Shown here piece after piece: positions 40,537-50,351 of a stretch of DNA of 64,000 bases. The DNA lies in the NCBI RefSeq assembly GCF_020852615.1, contig NZ_JADZAJ010000032.1, positions 95,803-159,802 of the forward strand. The letters are read 5' to 3'. Below the pieces are notes generated by a model. That model was not told the origin of the DNA. It saw only the letters and a program-made list of their open reading frames with translations, and did not search any database. A program made the translations under genes and the position numbers. Position 1 is the first letter of the stretch. The number at the start of each line of letters is the position of its first letter. Source of the DNA: Nitrosomonas sp. (GTDB lineage Bacteria > Pseudomonadota > Gammaproteobacteria > Burkholderiales > Nitrosomonadaceae).

Positions 40537-40974
40537 ATGTCATCTTCTGTAATGGATTTACTTCCACCCATCCTCCTTATTGAAGATAATCCGCAGGATG
40601 TGGATTTGACTCTGCGTGCTTTCAGGCGCTGCAGACTGGCCAGTCCCGTTCTGGTTGCACGGGATGGTGAGGAAGCCCTTGCCTGGATACCGCGCTGGGA
40701 AGCCGGAGAACCTCTGCCGGCAGTTATTCTGCTTGACCTGAGATTACCCAGGATCGATGGCCTTACCGTATTGCAGACACTCAAATCACATGCCGCATTA
40801 CGCCGTATTCCGGTTGTCGTGCTGACCACTTCCAAAGAAGATCGTGATATTCAGGCCGCCTATGATCTGGGAGCCAACTCCTACATTGTCAAACCGGTTG
40901 ATTTCGATAATTTTATGGATGTGGCACAGCAGATCAAGCTCTACTGGTGCGTACTCAATGAAACAAAAAGATAA
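40537..40974 (+). CDS. Single-domain response regulator (Rcp1-like)
   Basis: 145 residues, a stand-alone receiver. The acidic pocket is ED at 16-17, the phospho-acceptor Asp67 in VILLDLRLPRIDG, Thr in VVLTTSKEDRD and the Lys in YIVKPVDFDNF. Rcp1-type regulators pair with bacteriophytochrome-like kinases. It starts two bases after the kinase stop and overlaps the next gene by 17 bases, so the three work as one unit. Confidence 0.93.
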   Translation: MSSSVMDLLPPILLIEDNPQDVDLTLRAFRRCRLASPVLVARDGEEALAWIPRWEAGEPLPAVILLDLRLPRIDGLTVLQTLKSHAALRRIPVVVLTTSKEDRDIQAAYDLGANSYIVKPVDFDNFMDVAQQIKLYWCVLNETKR

Positions 40975-43900
40975 AACCCCAATGCATGTCCTCTATATTG
41001 AAGACAGTCCCAGTGATGCAGATATTGCGTGCCGCACACTGGCGCGTATCGCACCTGATATTACCCTGACCACGGCGGTATCACTGGCTGAGGGGTTGCG
41101 CTATCTGGAACAGCCGGATCAGTTTGATGTGTTGCTGACTGATCTCAACCTGACGGATGGCTCCGGCCTGGAAATGCTGAGCTATGTCCGGGAACAGCGA
41201 TTGCCACTGGCTGTGGTGATTGTTACCGGATCAGGCAGTCATGCCAGGGCGGTTGCCGCCTTCAGGGGCAGTGCTGATGGTTATCTCATCAAGGAAGGCG
41301 ATTATCTGCAGCGGTTGCCGCGTGTGTTGTATAACGCGCGTGCACGTTTTCGTACCAGAAGCCCGAATCAGGATTCACCCTGGTCGCGAGTGCTGTATGT
41401 TGAACACAACCATTTTGACATCGACCTGATGCGCCGTCATCTGGCCAGGTATGCGCCGCATTTGCATTTGACAGCAGTAACAAATGCACAGGATGCACTG
41501 GCACTGCTGCCGGCCGATCCGGATCAGGCAGCGGATTTCGATATCCTGCTGATTGATTACTGCCTGCCGGGTATGGATGGCCTGGAACTTGTCAGGCTGT
41601 TACGCGAGGAACGCAAACTGGATATTCCTGTCGTGCTGATTACCGGACAGGGGAATGAGCAGGTAGCCGCGTATGCACTGCATCTGGGCGTGGAAGATTA
41701 CCTGTCCAAGCATGAGGGTTATCTGTATGAAATTCCTGCCATGCTGGAGAAAGCACGGTGGCTGGCCGAGCTGACACGTCAGCGGATCGGCCTGAGGCAG
41801 GCAAATCTGCGTCTTTCCCATCTGCTGGCAGCCAGTCCGGTCGTATTGTACAACCTTCATTTTGCAGACGACGGACTGCAGATCGTTTGGGTCAGTGAAA
41901 ACTGCAAACAGCTGCTTGGCTACACCCGGGAAGAAATATTTGCCCCCGGCTGGTGGGTTGCGCACTTGCATCCGGATGATCGCGAGTCGGCACTGGCACA
42001 CCAGTCACTCCTGACGGCTGAGGATAAACTGGCGCATGAATACCGTTTTTATCACCGCGACGGACGAATCATCTGGTTGTTCGATGACCTGCGGTTAATT
42101 CGTGATGCCCGGGGTCGGCCGCAAGAAGTGGTTGGTGCTTTTCTGGACATCAGCGAACACAAACGGATCGAGCTTATCAGGCAGGCACATCAGTCGGCAC
42201 TGGATCTGGTTATTGCCGGCCAGCCACTTCCAGCCATTCTGAGTGATATTGCCAGGCGCCTTGAAATGATCAGCCCCGGCATGCTCGTTTCCATCCTGCT
42301 GCTGGATAAGCAGACAAAATGCCTGAAACTGGGGGCGGCACCCAGTTTGCCGGATGACTACAACGCCGCGATTGATCAGCTGCAAATTGGCGAAGGTGTA
42401 GGCTCCTGTGGCGCAGCTGCTTTCCGGGGGCAGGCAGTCATTATTTCGGATATTGATCACCACGCAAACTGGCAGCCTTTCCGGGAGCTGACGCACGAAG
42501 CGGATTTGCATGCATGCTGGTCCCTGCCTTTCAAGGATGAGAAAGGGAGTGTACTGGGTACGTTCGCTGTTTATTACCGTACCGTGCGTGAACCTGCGCC
42601 GGCTGATCTGGCGCTGATTGAAGAATTTGCCTCCTTTACGGCACTGGTCGTACAAAAGATTTATGCGGCAGAAGCCCTGAGACTGGCGGCTACCGTATTT
42701 GAATCTATTCGCGAAGGCGTAGTGATTACCGATCTGGAGCCACGCATCGTTGCGGTTAATCAGGCATACACCGAGATTACCGGTTACAGCACAGCTCAGG
42801 TATTAGGCAAAAATCCGAAGATTATCCGGTCAGGCCGCCATGACAAGGCGTTTTATCAGGAGATGTGGTCCAGCCTGAAGGAAAAAGGTTACTGGAGCGG
42901 AGAAGTCTGGAATCGCCGTAAAAATGGCGAAATTTACCCGCAATGGCTGGCAATCAGTGCCGTGTGCATCAATCAGGCAAACTGCAACAAAGAAGGGCCC
43001 TGCAATTATGTGGGGGTATTTACTGACATTTCACAGCTCAAACAATCTGAAGCCAAGCTGGCACACCTGGCACATTACGATCCGCTAACCGGTCTGCCCA
43101 ACCGGTTGCTGGTACAAACCCGTCTGCAGCACGCAATTGAACGCGCACAACGGCATGGATTGCTGGTGAGCGTACTTTATATCGATCTGGATCGTTTCAA
43201 GAATATCAATGACAGCCTGGGTCATCCGGCAGGAGATGAGTTACTGATCAAGCTGACAGAACGGCTGAAAAACCGCTTGCGCGAAGAAGATACCCTCGCG
43301 CACCTGGGAGGGGATGAATTTCTGCTGGTACTGGAAGACATCAAGGAACCGGGGGAAGCGGCAGTTGTGGCACAAATTCTGATCAACCTGCTTGCAACAC
43401 CTTTTATGTTATCCAGCAGTCACGAAATTTTTATCAGTGCCAGCATTGGGATCAGCCTTTTTCCGGGTGATGCGCATAGTGTAACCGAGCTGATTCAGCA
43501 TGCGGATATGGCGATGTATCAGGCGAAGAAAGAGGGCCGCAATACCTACCACTATCATACGGAAGCCTTGAGTGTTGCAGCGAATGAACGGCTGATCATG
43601 GAAAACCGTTTGCGCTACGCGCTTGCTGCCGGGGAATTTATCCTGCACTACCAGCCTTTGATTGATGCGCGTACCGGTAATACGGTCGGGGTGGAAGCGC
43701 TGGTACGCTGGCAGCCGCCGGGAAAGGCACTCGTTCCGCCTGGAAAATTTATCCCGATAGCAGAAGATACCGGCCTCATCGTGCCATTGGGTGAATGGGT
43801 GCTGCGCACTGCCTGTATGCAGGGCCGTGCCTGGATTGATGCCGGTCTGCCCCCCATTACGATGGCTGTCAACCTGTCGGTGCGGCAATTCCAGGCAGAA

Positions 43901-44365
43901 AATCTGATCGAGCAGGTGTGGAAAATACTGAAAGAAACCGGGCTGCCTGCAGCCTGCCTGGAACTGGAACTGACCGAAAGCATGTTCATGGAACATGCCG
44001 AGCATTCGATTGAGATACTGAATCAACTGAAAGCGCTGGGAGTCCGGCTGGCGATTGATGATTTTGGTACCGGCTATTCATCGCTGATTTATCTGAAGCG
44101 TTTTCCTATCGACAAGCTGAAGATTGACCAGAGTTTTGTACGTGACCTGGCACATGACCCCAATGATCGTGAAATTGCCGCAACAATTATTGCCATGGCG
44201 CGCGGGCTGAAACTGGGCGTACTGGCAGAAGGAATCGAATCGGAACAGCAGCTGGATTTTCTGCGCCAGCACGATTGCGATTATTACCAGGGATACCTGT
44301 TTCATCGCCCGGTGCCGGCAGCCGAGCTTGAAGCATGGCTGCGCGAGCACTCGGCTTTTCAGTAA
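40958..44365 (+). CDS. REC-REC-PAS-GAF-PAS-GGDEF-EAL cyclic-di-GMP signalling protein
   Basis: 1135 residues from the ATG at 40958; ATG 40982 is an alternative. The order is receiver 1 (LLTDLNLTDGSG), receiver 2 (LLIDYCLPGMDG), PAS (about 290-400), GAF (about 420-560, VGSCGAAAFRGQ), PAS (about 575-690), GGDEF and EAL. GGDEF is intact at 784-788, preceded five residues earlier by an RxxD inhibitory site (R775, D778). EAL is intact at 913-915, with DDFGTGYSSLIYLK. It may both make and degrade c-di-GMP under control of the upstream kinase. The second receiver has EH in place of the acidic pair at its start, though the phosphorylatable Asp remains. Confidence 0.93.
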   Translation: MKQKDKTPMHVLYIEDSPSDADIACRTLARIAPDITLTTAVSLAEGLRYLEQPDQFDVLLTDLNLTDGSGLEMLSYVREQRLPLAVVIVTGSGSHARAVAAFRGSADGYLIKEGDYLQRLPRVLYNARARFRTRSPNQDSPWSRVLYVEHNHFDIDLMRRHLARYAPHLHLTAVTNAQDALALLPADPDQAADFDILLIDYCLPGMDGLELVRLLREERKLDIPVVLITGQGNEQVAAYALHLGVEDYLSKHEGYLYEIPAMLEKARWLAELTRQRIGLRQANLRLSHLLAASPVVLYNLHFADDGLQIVWVSENCKQLLGYTREEIFAPGWWVAHLHPDDRESALAHQSLLTAEDKLAHEYRFYHRDGRIIWLFDDLRLIRDARGRPQEVVGAFLDISEHKRIELIRQAHQSALDLVIAGQPLPAILSDIARRLEMISPGMLVSILLLDKQTKCLKLGAAPSLPDDYNAAIDQLQIGEGVGSCGAAAFRGQAVIISDIDHHANWQPFRELTHEADLHACWSLPFKDEKGSVLGTFAVYYRTVREPAPADLALIEEFASFTALVVQKIYAAEALRLAATVFESIREGVVITDLEPRIVAVNQAYTEITGYSTAQVLGKNPKIIRSGRHDKAFYQEMWSSLKEKGYWSGEVWNRRKNGEIYPQWLAISAVCINQANCNKEGPCNYVGVFTDISQLKQSEAKLAHLAHYDPLTGLPNRLLVQTRLQHAIERAQRHGLLVSVLYIDLDRFKNINDSLGHPAGDELLIKLTERLKNRLREEDTLAHLGGDEFLLVLEDIKEPGEAAVVAQILINLLATPFMLSSSHEIFISASIGISLFPGDAHSVTELIQHADMAMYQAKKEGRNTYHYHTEALSVAANERLIMENRLRYALAAGEFILHYQPLIDARTGNTVGVEALVRWQPPGKALVPPGKFIPIAEDTGLIVPLGEWVLRTACMQGRAWIDAGLPPITMAVNLSVRQFQAENLIEQVWKILKETGLPAACLELELTESMFMEHAEHSIEILNQLKALGVRLAIDDFGTGYSSLIYLKRFPIDKLKIDQSFVRDLAHDPNDREIAATIIAMARGLKLGVLAEGIESEQQLDFLRQHDCDYYQGYLFHRPVPAAELEAWLREHSAFQ

Positions 44366-44559
44366 ATTACCGGTATCAGCGGGTGGAACAGGTGGCTGCA
44401 GATACCCATCGCACCATGTACAGACCCGGCATCTGCATCCGCATTCACAGCGTATTGTGACCGGAAACAAGCCCGGCACCGGCTGCGGGCACAAAATCAC
44501 GGGTGATGCTAGACTCCCGGACTGATTTGCAGTGTCAAACACATAGTGGAGGAAACACA

Positions 44560-45831
44560 ATGAAACGAGAAACAGTTGCCATTCACGGTGGTTTTGCCGG
44601 TGATCCGCAGACACATGCGGTAGCAGTCCCCATCTATCAGACCACCAGCTACTATTTTGACGATACCCAGCACGGAGCTGATCTGTTCGATCTGAAGGTG
44701 CAGGGCAATATCTACACACGCATCATGAACCCGACCACAGCTGTGCTGGAAGAGCGGGTGGCGTTGCTGGAAGGCGGAGTGGGTGCACTGGCGCTGGCTT
44801 CCGGTATGGCGGCCATCACCGCCTGTGTACAGACGCTGGCCAGGACGGGTGATAACATCATTTCCACCAGCCAGGTGTATGGCGGGACCTACAATTTTTT
44901 TTGCCATACGCTGCCCAATCAGGGGATTGAAGTCCGCATGGTGGATGGACGCAATCCGGCAGCGATTGCCGCTGCCATCGACGATAAAACCCGGATGGTT
45001 TATTGCGAATCACTGGGTAATCCGGCGGGTAACGTGGTGGATATTGCGGTACTGGCTGAAGCAGCGCATGCAGTCGGCATACCGCTGGTGGTGGATAACA
45101 CCGTACCCACCCCGGTGCTTTGCCGCCCCTTCGAGCATGGTGCCGATATTATCGTCCATGCCTTAACCAAATATATGGGCGGGCATGGCACCAGTATCGG
45201 CGGAATTATTGTGGATTCCGGCAGGTTTCCGTGGAAAGACAATCCGCGTTTTCCGCAATTCAACAAGCCTGATCCCAGCTATCACGGTGTGGTGTACGTG
45301 GATGCGTTTGGCCCGGCAGCATTTATCGGCCGCGCACGAGTGGTGCCGCTGCGCAATATGGGGGCGGCAATTTCACCCTTTAATTCCTTCCTGATTTTAC
45401 AGGGGATTGAAACCCTGCCGCTGCGGATGGAACGCCACTGTTTTAACGCGCTGGAGATTGCCCGCTATCTGCAGAAACACCCCAAAGTCAACTGGGTCAA
45501 TTTTGCCGGCCTGGAAGATAATCGCGATTACGCACTGGCGCAGAAATACATGGATGGCGGTATTCCTTCATCCATCCTGAGCTTTGGGATCAAGGGAGGG
45601 CGTGAAGCCTGCGCCCGTTTCATGGATAAACTGGAGCTGATCACACTGCTGGTCAACATTGGTGATGCCAAAACCCTGGCCTGCCACCCTGCCACGACCA
45701 CTCACCGCCAGCTCAATGATGAAGAACTGGCCAAAGCGGGTGTCAGTGCCGATCTGGTACGTTTATGTGTCGGTATCGAGCACATTGATGACCTGATTGC
45801 CGATATTGAACAGGCATTTGAGGAAGTATAG
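44560..45831 (+). CDS. metY: O-acetylhomoserine sulfhydrylase (MetY type, PLP enzyme)
   Basis: 423 residues from the ATG at 44560, with TGGAGGAAAC upstream. The Cys/Met metabolism PLP family is clear: PIYQTTSYYFDDTQHGADLF, the cofactor Lys in VHALTKYMGGHG, and the C-terminal LACHPATTTHRQL and VRLCVGIEHIDDLIADI. The 420-residue form with the internal insertion fits O-acetylhomoserine sulfhydrylase. It makes homocysteine from O-acetylhomoserine and sulfide. It is monocistronic as far as seen. Confidence 0.93.
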   Translation: MKRETVAIHGGFAGDPQTHAVAVPIYQTTSYYFDDTQHGADLFDLKVQGNIYTRIMNPTTAVLEERVALLEGGVGALALASGMAAITACVQTLARTGDNIISTSQVYGGTYNFFCHTLPNQGIEVRMVDGRNPAAIAAAIDDKTRMVYCESLGNPAGNVVDIAVLAEAAHAVGIPLVVDNTVPTPVLCRPFEHGADIIVHALTKYMGGHGTSIGGIIVDSGRFPWKDNPRFPQFNKPDPSYHGVVYVDAFGPAAFIGRARVVPLRNMGAAISPFNSFLILQGIETLPLRMERHCFNALEIARYLQKHPKVNWVNFAGLEDNRDYALAQKYMDGGIPSSILSFGIKGGREACARFMDKLELITLLVNIGDAKTLACHPATTTHRQLNDEELAKAGVSADLVRLCVGIEHIDDLIADIEQAFEEV

Positions 45832-46756
45832 GTATACCGTACGTGTAAATCGCTGCCTATACGCTATCAAGCTTCTGGTGCAACTGGACAGCAGCACTAA
45901 AGGTTATACAGGGCAATGAGTCAGGCCAAATTCCAGCCCCGCGCGTACTTGGCGACCTGCGGGCCAGGTGCCGCACAGGAGCATCGCGGCAGCAAGCCTG
46001 GGAGCGCTGCAGCGGGCGAGTCAGCTCACAACCAGCAACCACACGACTTACCCTTCATCGTATATTCCCATACCTTCATCGCTCCCCAAAAGCGAAAGTA
46101 CAATCGTTCGCTGCACTTTCATGTGTAGCGGGCGGATTTCATACTGCCAGATTGGCTTTTGTGGCTCTGGCTTTGGGGAAGTACTCTTCTGAATCCTTGA
46201 TCCCCCATCATGAACACCTTTAGCATGTGCGGGATCAGCGTCACCGTAGCTGCAGCCATGAAGTCCAAGGCGTAGCCGTGCCCCAGTCAGGATTCACAAC
46301 AAACTAAGGACGTATGGGCCAACTGCCCTCGCAAGGAGACTGAGCCGACTCGGCTTCCCGGCCAGGCTGCTTCGCCGGCTTGCCCCCTGATGCGGACAAG
46401 GCCGATCACCTCAACAGAAAGCGCAAATCCCCCCGTCGCGCCCTGCGGTAGCATGCTTGAGGCATGGCATGAAGTTCCATGACGAGTTCGTGCGGCATAT
46501 CAGGGACCACCCTTCATAACATTGTGGAGATGAACCGTCAGCATTGAGCACGGCATCCATTTGCACAACCCAGTCCAGCAAGTGAAGGAAAAACACAGCG
46601 ACCATCGCATCGCCATGGCACGCGATCATTTAGGAAATGCGCATTATTAGGGCCTAATTGCCAAGATCGAAGATCTATTCCAGCTCAAACGAGCAAGCTG
46701 AAAGTTAGGTTTTACCAAACGCAAGGAAAAAAATTGAATATGAAGGGGAGAAAATC
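45832..46756. other. 925-base stretch without a recognisable gene
   Basis: Only short open frames (60-75 codons) occur in all frames, and none resembles a family I know. The composition and the many stops look like decayed coding DNA, on the near side of an island that carries the helicase. The first 70 bases may hold the metY transcript end. I see no tRNA, attC site or clear terminal inverted repeat. Confidence 0.5.
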
Positions 46757-49021
46757 TTGATAGAGCAGGAGAACATCGTCCGGTATTGGTACGCAGTCGA
46801 GCTGCTTCAACCCCAATCAGCGCCCAAACTAAAGAAACGCAGTAACTCATATAGTGCGTTCATTCACGACACGCCAATCCGGCATCCTGTTCTTCCCTGG
46901 GCTTCTGAGAGTGTCGTAAGCAAACAGGTATTACCCAAGAAGCGCGTTTGGAGCCACACACTCTATGCTCACCTGTATGACAGTCGGCTCGTCGCGGAAA
47001 AACTGAAGGAAGCTTATGGGGCCGATCAAGGTTATCGGGAGCCACAGTTTCGAGAATCGGCGCTGTTCGCTGCGAAGTTCACCATGGCCGGCCAAATGGT
47101 CGATAACAGTTTCGTACTCTCCAGTGAGGCGTGGTTCTTGGGGCGGGTACTGACTGGAAAGGATTGGACAAGGGGATTCGAGGACGATCAAAAAGCTGCC
47201 GGCGATCAGGCGAAAACTCTGCTTGCAGGCCAGGTATCCGGAGACTCCCTGCGGGAGTTGACCCAATGGATTCTCCAGTTCCTCGGCGTGGCTGACTTCT
47301 TTGGTCATATGGATCGGCATCAATTTCGTTTTCGTTCCCAACCCGTCAAGCCTGACAAGCCCGAATCGGAAGACAATCCGCTCAACAGCTTCTTGCTCGA
47401 TGATCTTGCCGATGTCGCCGACAGCATCAGTCAGGGCGTGAAAAGTGACCCACTGGATCAATACCTCCGCCAGTACGACCCCCAGCAGCGTCTGCACGTT
47501 GACGATGATCGCGCGTCCCTGCCGCTGATCGACAGACTGATGCCGGATGCCTACGCCAATAGCTGCTGGCCCTCCGAGCGGCATTTGGGACTTGTGCATT
47601 CTCAGCAACTGGCCGTTAATACGATCCTGGCCACCCCAGGTAATGGCCAGGGACTGCTGGGCATCAACGGCCCGCCAGGCACGGGTAAGACGACGCTGCT
47701 GCGCGACTTGATTGCCACCATTATTGCCAGCCGGGCCGATGCACTTGCCAAGTTGCGCCGAGCCTCCGACGGGTTCGCGAACAACGGGCGTGAAGAGGCC
47801 AGTGACGGTGGCAAGCCGCAGGCTTGCTTCAGGCTCAACCCAGCGCTATATGGCTTCGAGATCGTGGTCGCCTCGTCCAATAACGGCGCCGTGGAGAATG
47901 TCACGCTCGAATTGCCCCAGCGCGACAAGATCGACGAGAGCTGGCTGCCGGATGCTGAGTACTTCGCCGATCTGGGGGAGCTGACCAGCGGCAAACCAGC
48001 CTGGGGACTGATTTCCGGTGCACTGGGCAGCAAGGCCCGGCGGAAAAATTTCGTGGATTGCTATTTCTTTGGTCAGCGCCCCTTTGGCGGCAAGGACAAG
48101 GCAGATTCGGAAGCTGAAGAAGATGCAGATGTCGAGTCAGACGAGGAAATCGAGAACACCGTAGATACCCAGTCCTCCGACCTTTCCGCTTTGGAAACTT
48201 TGGAAGAGAGTGACGGTGGCAACGATGATCACGACAATGCGTCCCCCGAAAAAGACAAAGGCCCGCAGGGCTTCTGGGGTTGGCTCAACACGCATGCCGA
48301 GATCAATGCGGCCCGCTCATCGGAACAACGCCAGGCACATTGGCTCCCCAACCGACAATCCGCACAGACACTGGCCGACGAAGCCACCCCGTGGGGACGC
48401 ATGGCCGGGCCGATCGGTAGCAAGACTTGGGTTGGGTTGCCACTGGTCGTACATCGCCGCTGCGACAGGCCGATGCACGAGCTCGCCAATCGTATCGCCT
48501 ATGACGGTGCCATGGTGTACGGAACGATCGCACCAGATCCCGAGAAGGAGACGCGCGCCAGCTTGTTGACTGGCTGGATACATGCTAATGGCACGTCGCA
48601 AGGGAATTGGGTACCCGCCGAAGGGAAGGTATTGCAGGAACTGCTGGCGCTATTGCGTGAGGATGGCGTGGAGGCCAAAGACATATCCGTCATCACGCCC
48701 TTCACCGACGTACGAAACAATCTCAAACGAATAGTGGGCAAGAAAATGGTGTTCGGTACGATTCACACCATGCAGGGCAAGCAAGCGCCGGTTGTCATCC
48801 TGGTACTGGGTGGCAACACGGCTGGCTCAGGCGCCCGCAATTGGGCCGTTTCGGAGCCCAATCTCCTCAACGTGGCTGCGACGCGGGCCAAGCGACGTTT
48901 CTATGTGGTCGGCGACAGAAACGACTGGAAGAATCGCTCGCTATTCTGTGATGTCATGGATCTTCTGCCCCTCCAGAAAATCCCGGCGCGCGAACGGGAA
49001 CAGATGTCACTCCCTCAATAA
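46757..49021 (+). CDS. SF1 DNA2/NAM7-type helicase with missing Walker B region
   Basis: 754 residues. Walker A GPPGTGKTT lies at 305-313, preceded by a Q-like LVHSQQLAVN. Motif Ia is VVASSNNGAVENV. The C-terminal half has LVVHRRCDRPM (motif IV region), FGTIHTMQGKQAPVVILVLG (motif V) and VAATRAKRRFYVVGDR (motif VI). Between about 420 and 545 there is only an acidic Asp/Glu-rich stretch, and no DEAG (motif II) or GDPxQ (motif III) can be found. The frame is continuous, so this looks like an in-frame internal deletion of the core. Such proteins often belong to defence loci. No partner is recognised here. Confidence 0.78.
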   Translation: MIEQENIVRYWYAVELLQPQSAPKLKKRSNSYSAFIHDTPIRHPVLPWASESVVSKQVLPKKRVWSHTLYAHLYDSRLVAEKLKEAYGADQGYREPQFRESALFAAKFTMAGQMVDNSFVLSSEAWFLGRVLTGKDWTRGFEDDQKAAGDQAKTLLAGQVSGDSLRELTQWILQFLGVADFFGHMDRHQFRFRSQPVKPDKPESEDNPLNSFLLDDLADVADSISQGVKSDPLDQYLRQYDPQQRLHVDDDRASLPLIDRLMPDAYANSCWPSERHLGLVHSQQLAVNTILATPGNGQGLLGINGPPGTGKTTLLRDLIATIIASRADALAKLRRASDGFANNGREEASDGGKPQACFRLNPALYGFEIVVASSNNGAVENVTLELPQRDKIDESWLPDAEYFADLGELTSGKPAWGLISGALGSKARRKNFVDCYFFGQRPFGGKDKADSEAEEDADVESDEEIENTVDTQSSDLSALETLEESDGGNDDHDNASPEKDKGPQGFWGWLNTHAEINAARSSEQRQAHWLPNRQSAQTLADEATPWGRMAGPIGSKTWVGLPLVVHRRCDRPMHELANRIAYDGAMVYGTIAPDPEKETRASLLTGWIHANGTSQGNWVPAEGKVLQELLALLREDGVEAKDISVITPFTDVRNNLKRIVGKKMVFGTIHTMQGKQAPVVILVLGGNTAGSGARNWAVSEPNLLNVAATRAKRRFYVVGDRNDWKNRSLFCDVMDLLPLQKIPAREREQMSLPQ

Positions 49022-49206
49022 CCGCATATTGGGGTCGACTGGGTCGTTCTGCAGCTTGTGTTTGAGCAGGTGTAAGTGAAACACTGGCAGCGACGTGGTG
49101 CTTTTGCATTGGTTGTTAAAACTTGGCGCAACCATCAGGCCGCGCCCTGAAAAACAGCTTGCACCGCCTCACCTACGTTTTTCAGAAGATTCCTGATTGT
49201 TCAATT

Positions 49207-50343
49207 TCAAATAAGGGTCAGATTTTCGATACTTGCCCCGGTATCAAGTTTTTTCGCTTCCGATCCGTGCAATTTGATTTGCAGCCGCAGTTCGTTCATG
49301 GAATCGGCATTGCGCAAGGCATCTTCGTAGGAAATGACGCCATTCTCATAAAGTTCGAACAGCGCCATATCAAAAGTCTGCATACCCAGCTCACCTGATT
49401 TCTTCATGATTTCCTTGATTTCATGCACATTTCCCTTGAATATCAGATCGGAAATCAGGGGAGAGTTGAGCATTATTTCAATCGCTGCAGCACGTCCGCT
49501 GCCTGTTTTTTTGGGAATCAGCCTTTGCGCCACCAGTGCTCGCATATTCAGGGATAAATCCATCAGCAGCTGAGCACGCCGCTCTTCCGGAAAGAAGTTA
49601 ATAATACGGTCGAGTGCCTGATTGGCACTGTTTGCATGCAGGGTGCCCATGCATAAATGCCCGGTCTCGGCAAAGGCAATGGCGTGCTCCATTGTTTCCC
49701 GATCACGAATTTCGCCAATCAGGATAACGTCGGGCGCCTGCCGCAGCGTATTCTTCAGCGCAGCCTCCCATGATTCCGTATCCACCCCGACTTCCCGCTG
49801 GGTGATGACACAGTTGATATGCTCATGCACATATTCAACCGGGTCTTCGATGGTAATAATGTGTCCGTGGCTGTTTTTGTTGCGATAGCCGATCAGCGCT
49901 GCCATTGAGGTTGATTTTCCCGAACCGGTTCCACCGACAAAAATCACCAGGCCACGCTTGCTCATGACAATTTCTTTCAGTACCTGGGGCAACCCTAAAT
50001 CATCAAAATCCGGGATTTTCGTGGTAATTGTCCGTAACACAACCCCTGTTCGCTGCTGCTGAACAAAGGCATTGACGCGAAAGCGGCCGATCCCCTCCGG
50101 ATTAATCGCAAAATTGCACTCCTTGCTGGATTCAAACTCTGCTGCCTGCTTGTCATTCATGATGGCTTGCGCCAGTGCTGCGGTATGTACGGAAGAAAGC
50201 GGCTGCTGTGTAACGGGTGTCATCTTGCCGTCAATTTTCATCGCCGGCGGATAACCTGACGTGATAAACAAATCGGAAGCCTTCTTGCTGAGCATCAGCC
50301 GCAGCAAATCATGCATAAATTTGAGTGCCTGTTCTTTTTCCAT
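49207..50343 (-). CDS. pilU: Type IV pilus retraction ATPase PilU
   Basis: 378 residues of the PilT/GspE secretion ATPase family. Walker A is VGGTGSGKSTSMA. The Asp box and Walker B are in APDVILIGEIRDRETMEHA, and the His box in TGHLCMGTLHANSANQ. The start MEKEQALKFMHDLLRLM and C-terminal extension are typical of PilU. It lies eight bases after pilT. It assists PilT in pilus depolymerisation for twitching and DNA uptake. Confidence 0.95.
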   Translation of the reverse strand: MEKEQALKFMHDLLRLMLSKKASDLFITSGYPPAMKIDGKMTPVTQQPLSSVHTAALAQAIMNDKQAAEFESSKECNFAINPEGIGRFRVNAFVQQQRTGVVLRTITTKIPDFDDLGLPQVLKEIVMSKRGLVIFVGGTGSGKSTSMAALIGYRNKNSHGHIITIEDPVEYVHEHINCVITQREVGVDTESWEAALKNTLRQAPDVILIGEIRDRETMEHAIAFAETGHLCMGTLHANSANQALDRIINFFPEERRAQLLMDLSLNMRALVAQRLIPKKTGSGRAAAIEIMLNSPLISDLIFKGNVHEIKEIMKKSGELGMQTFDMALFELYENGVISYEDALRNADSMNELRLQIKLHGSEAKKLDTGASIENLTLI

Positions 50344-50351
50344 AACGGTAC

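Noticed and set aside
44366..44559. Possible SAM or SAH riboswitch before metY
   Set aside because: Only a small ATCAC/GTGAT hairpin is seen; none of the conserved riboswitch cores could be matched.
43409..44719. Two 205-213-codon minus-strand frames
   Set aside because: They lie opposite the GGDEF-EAL coding region and show no motif.
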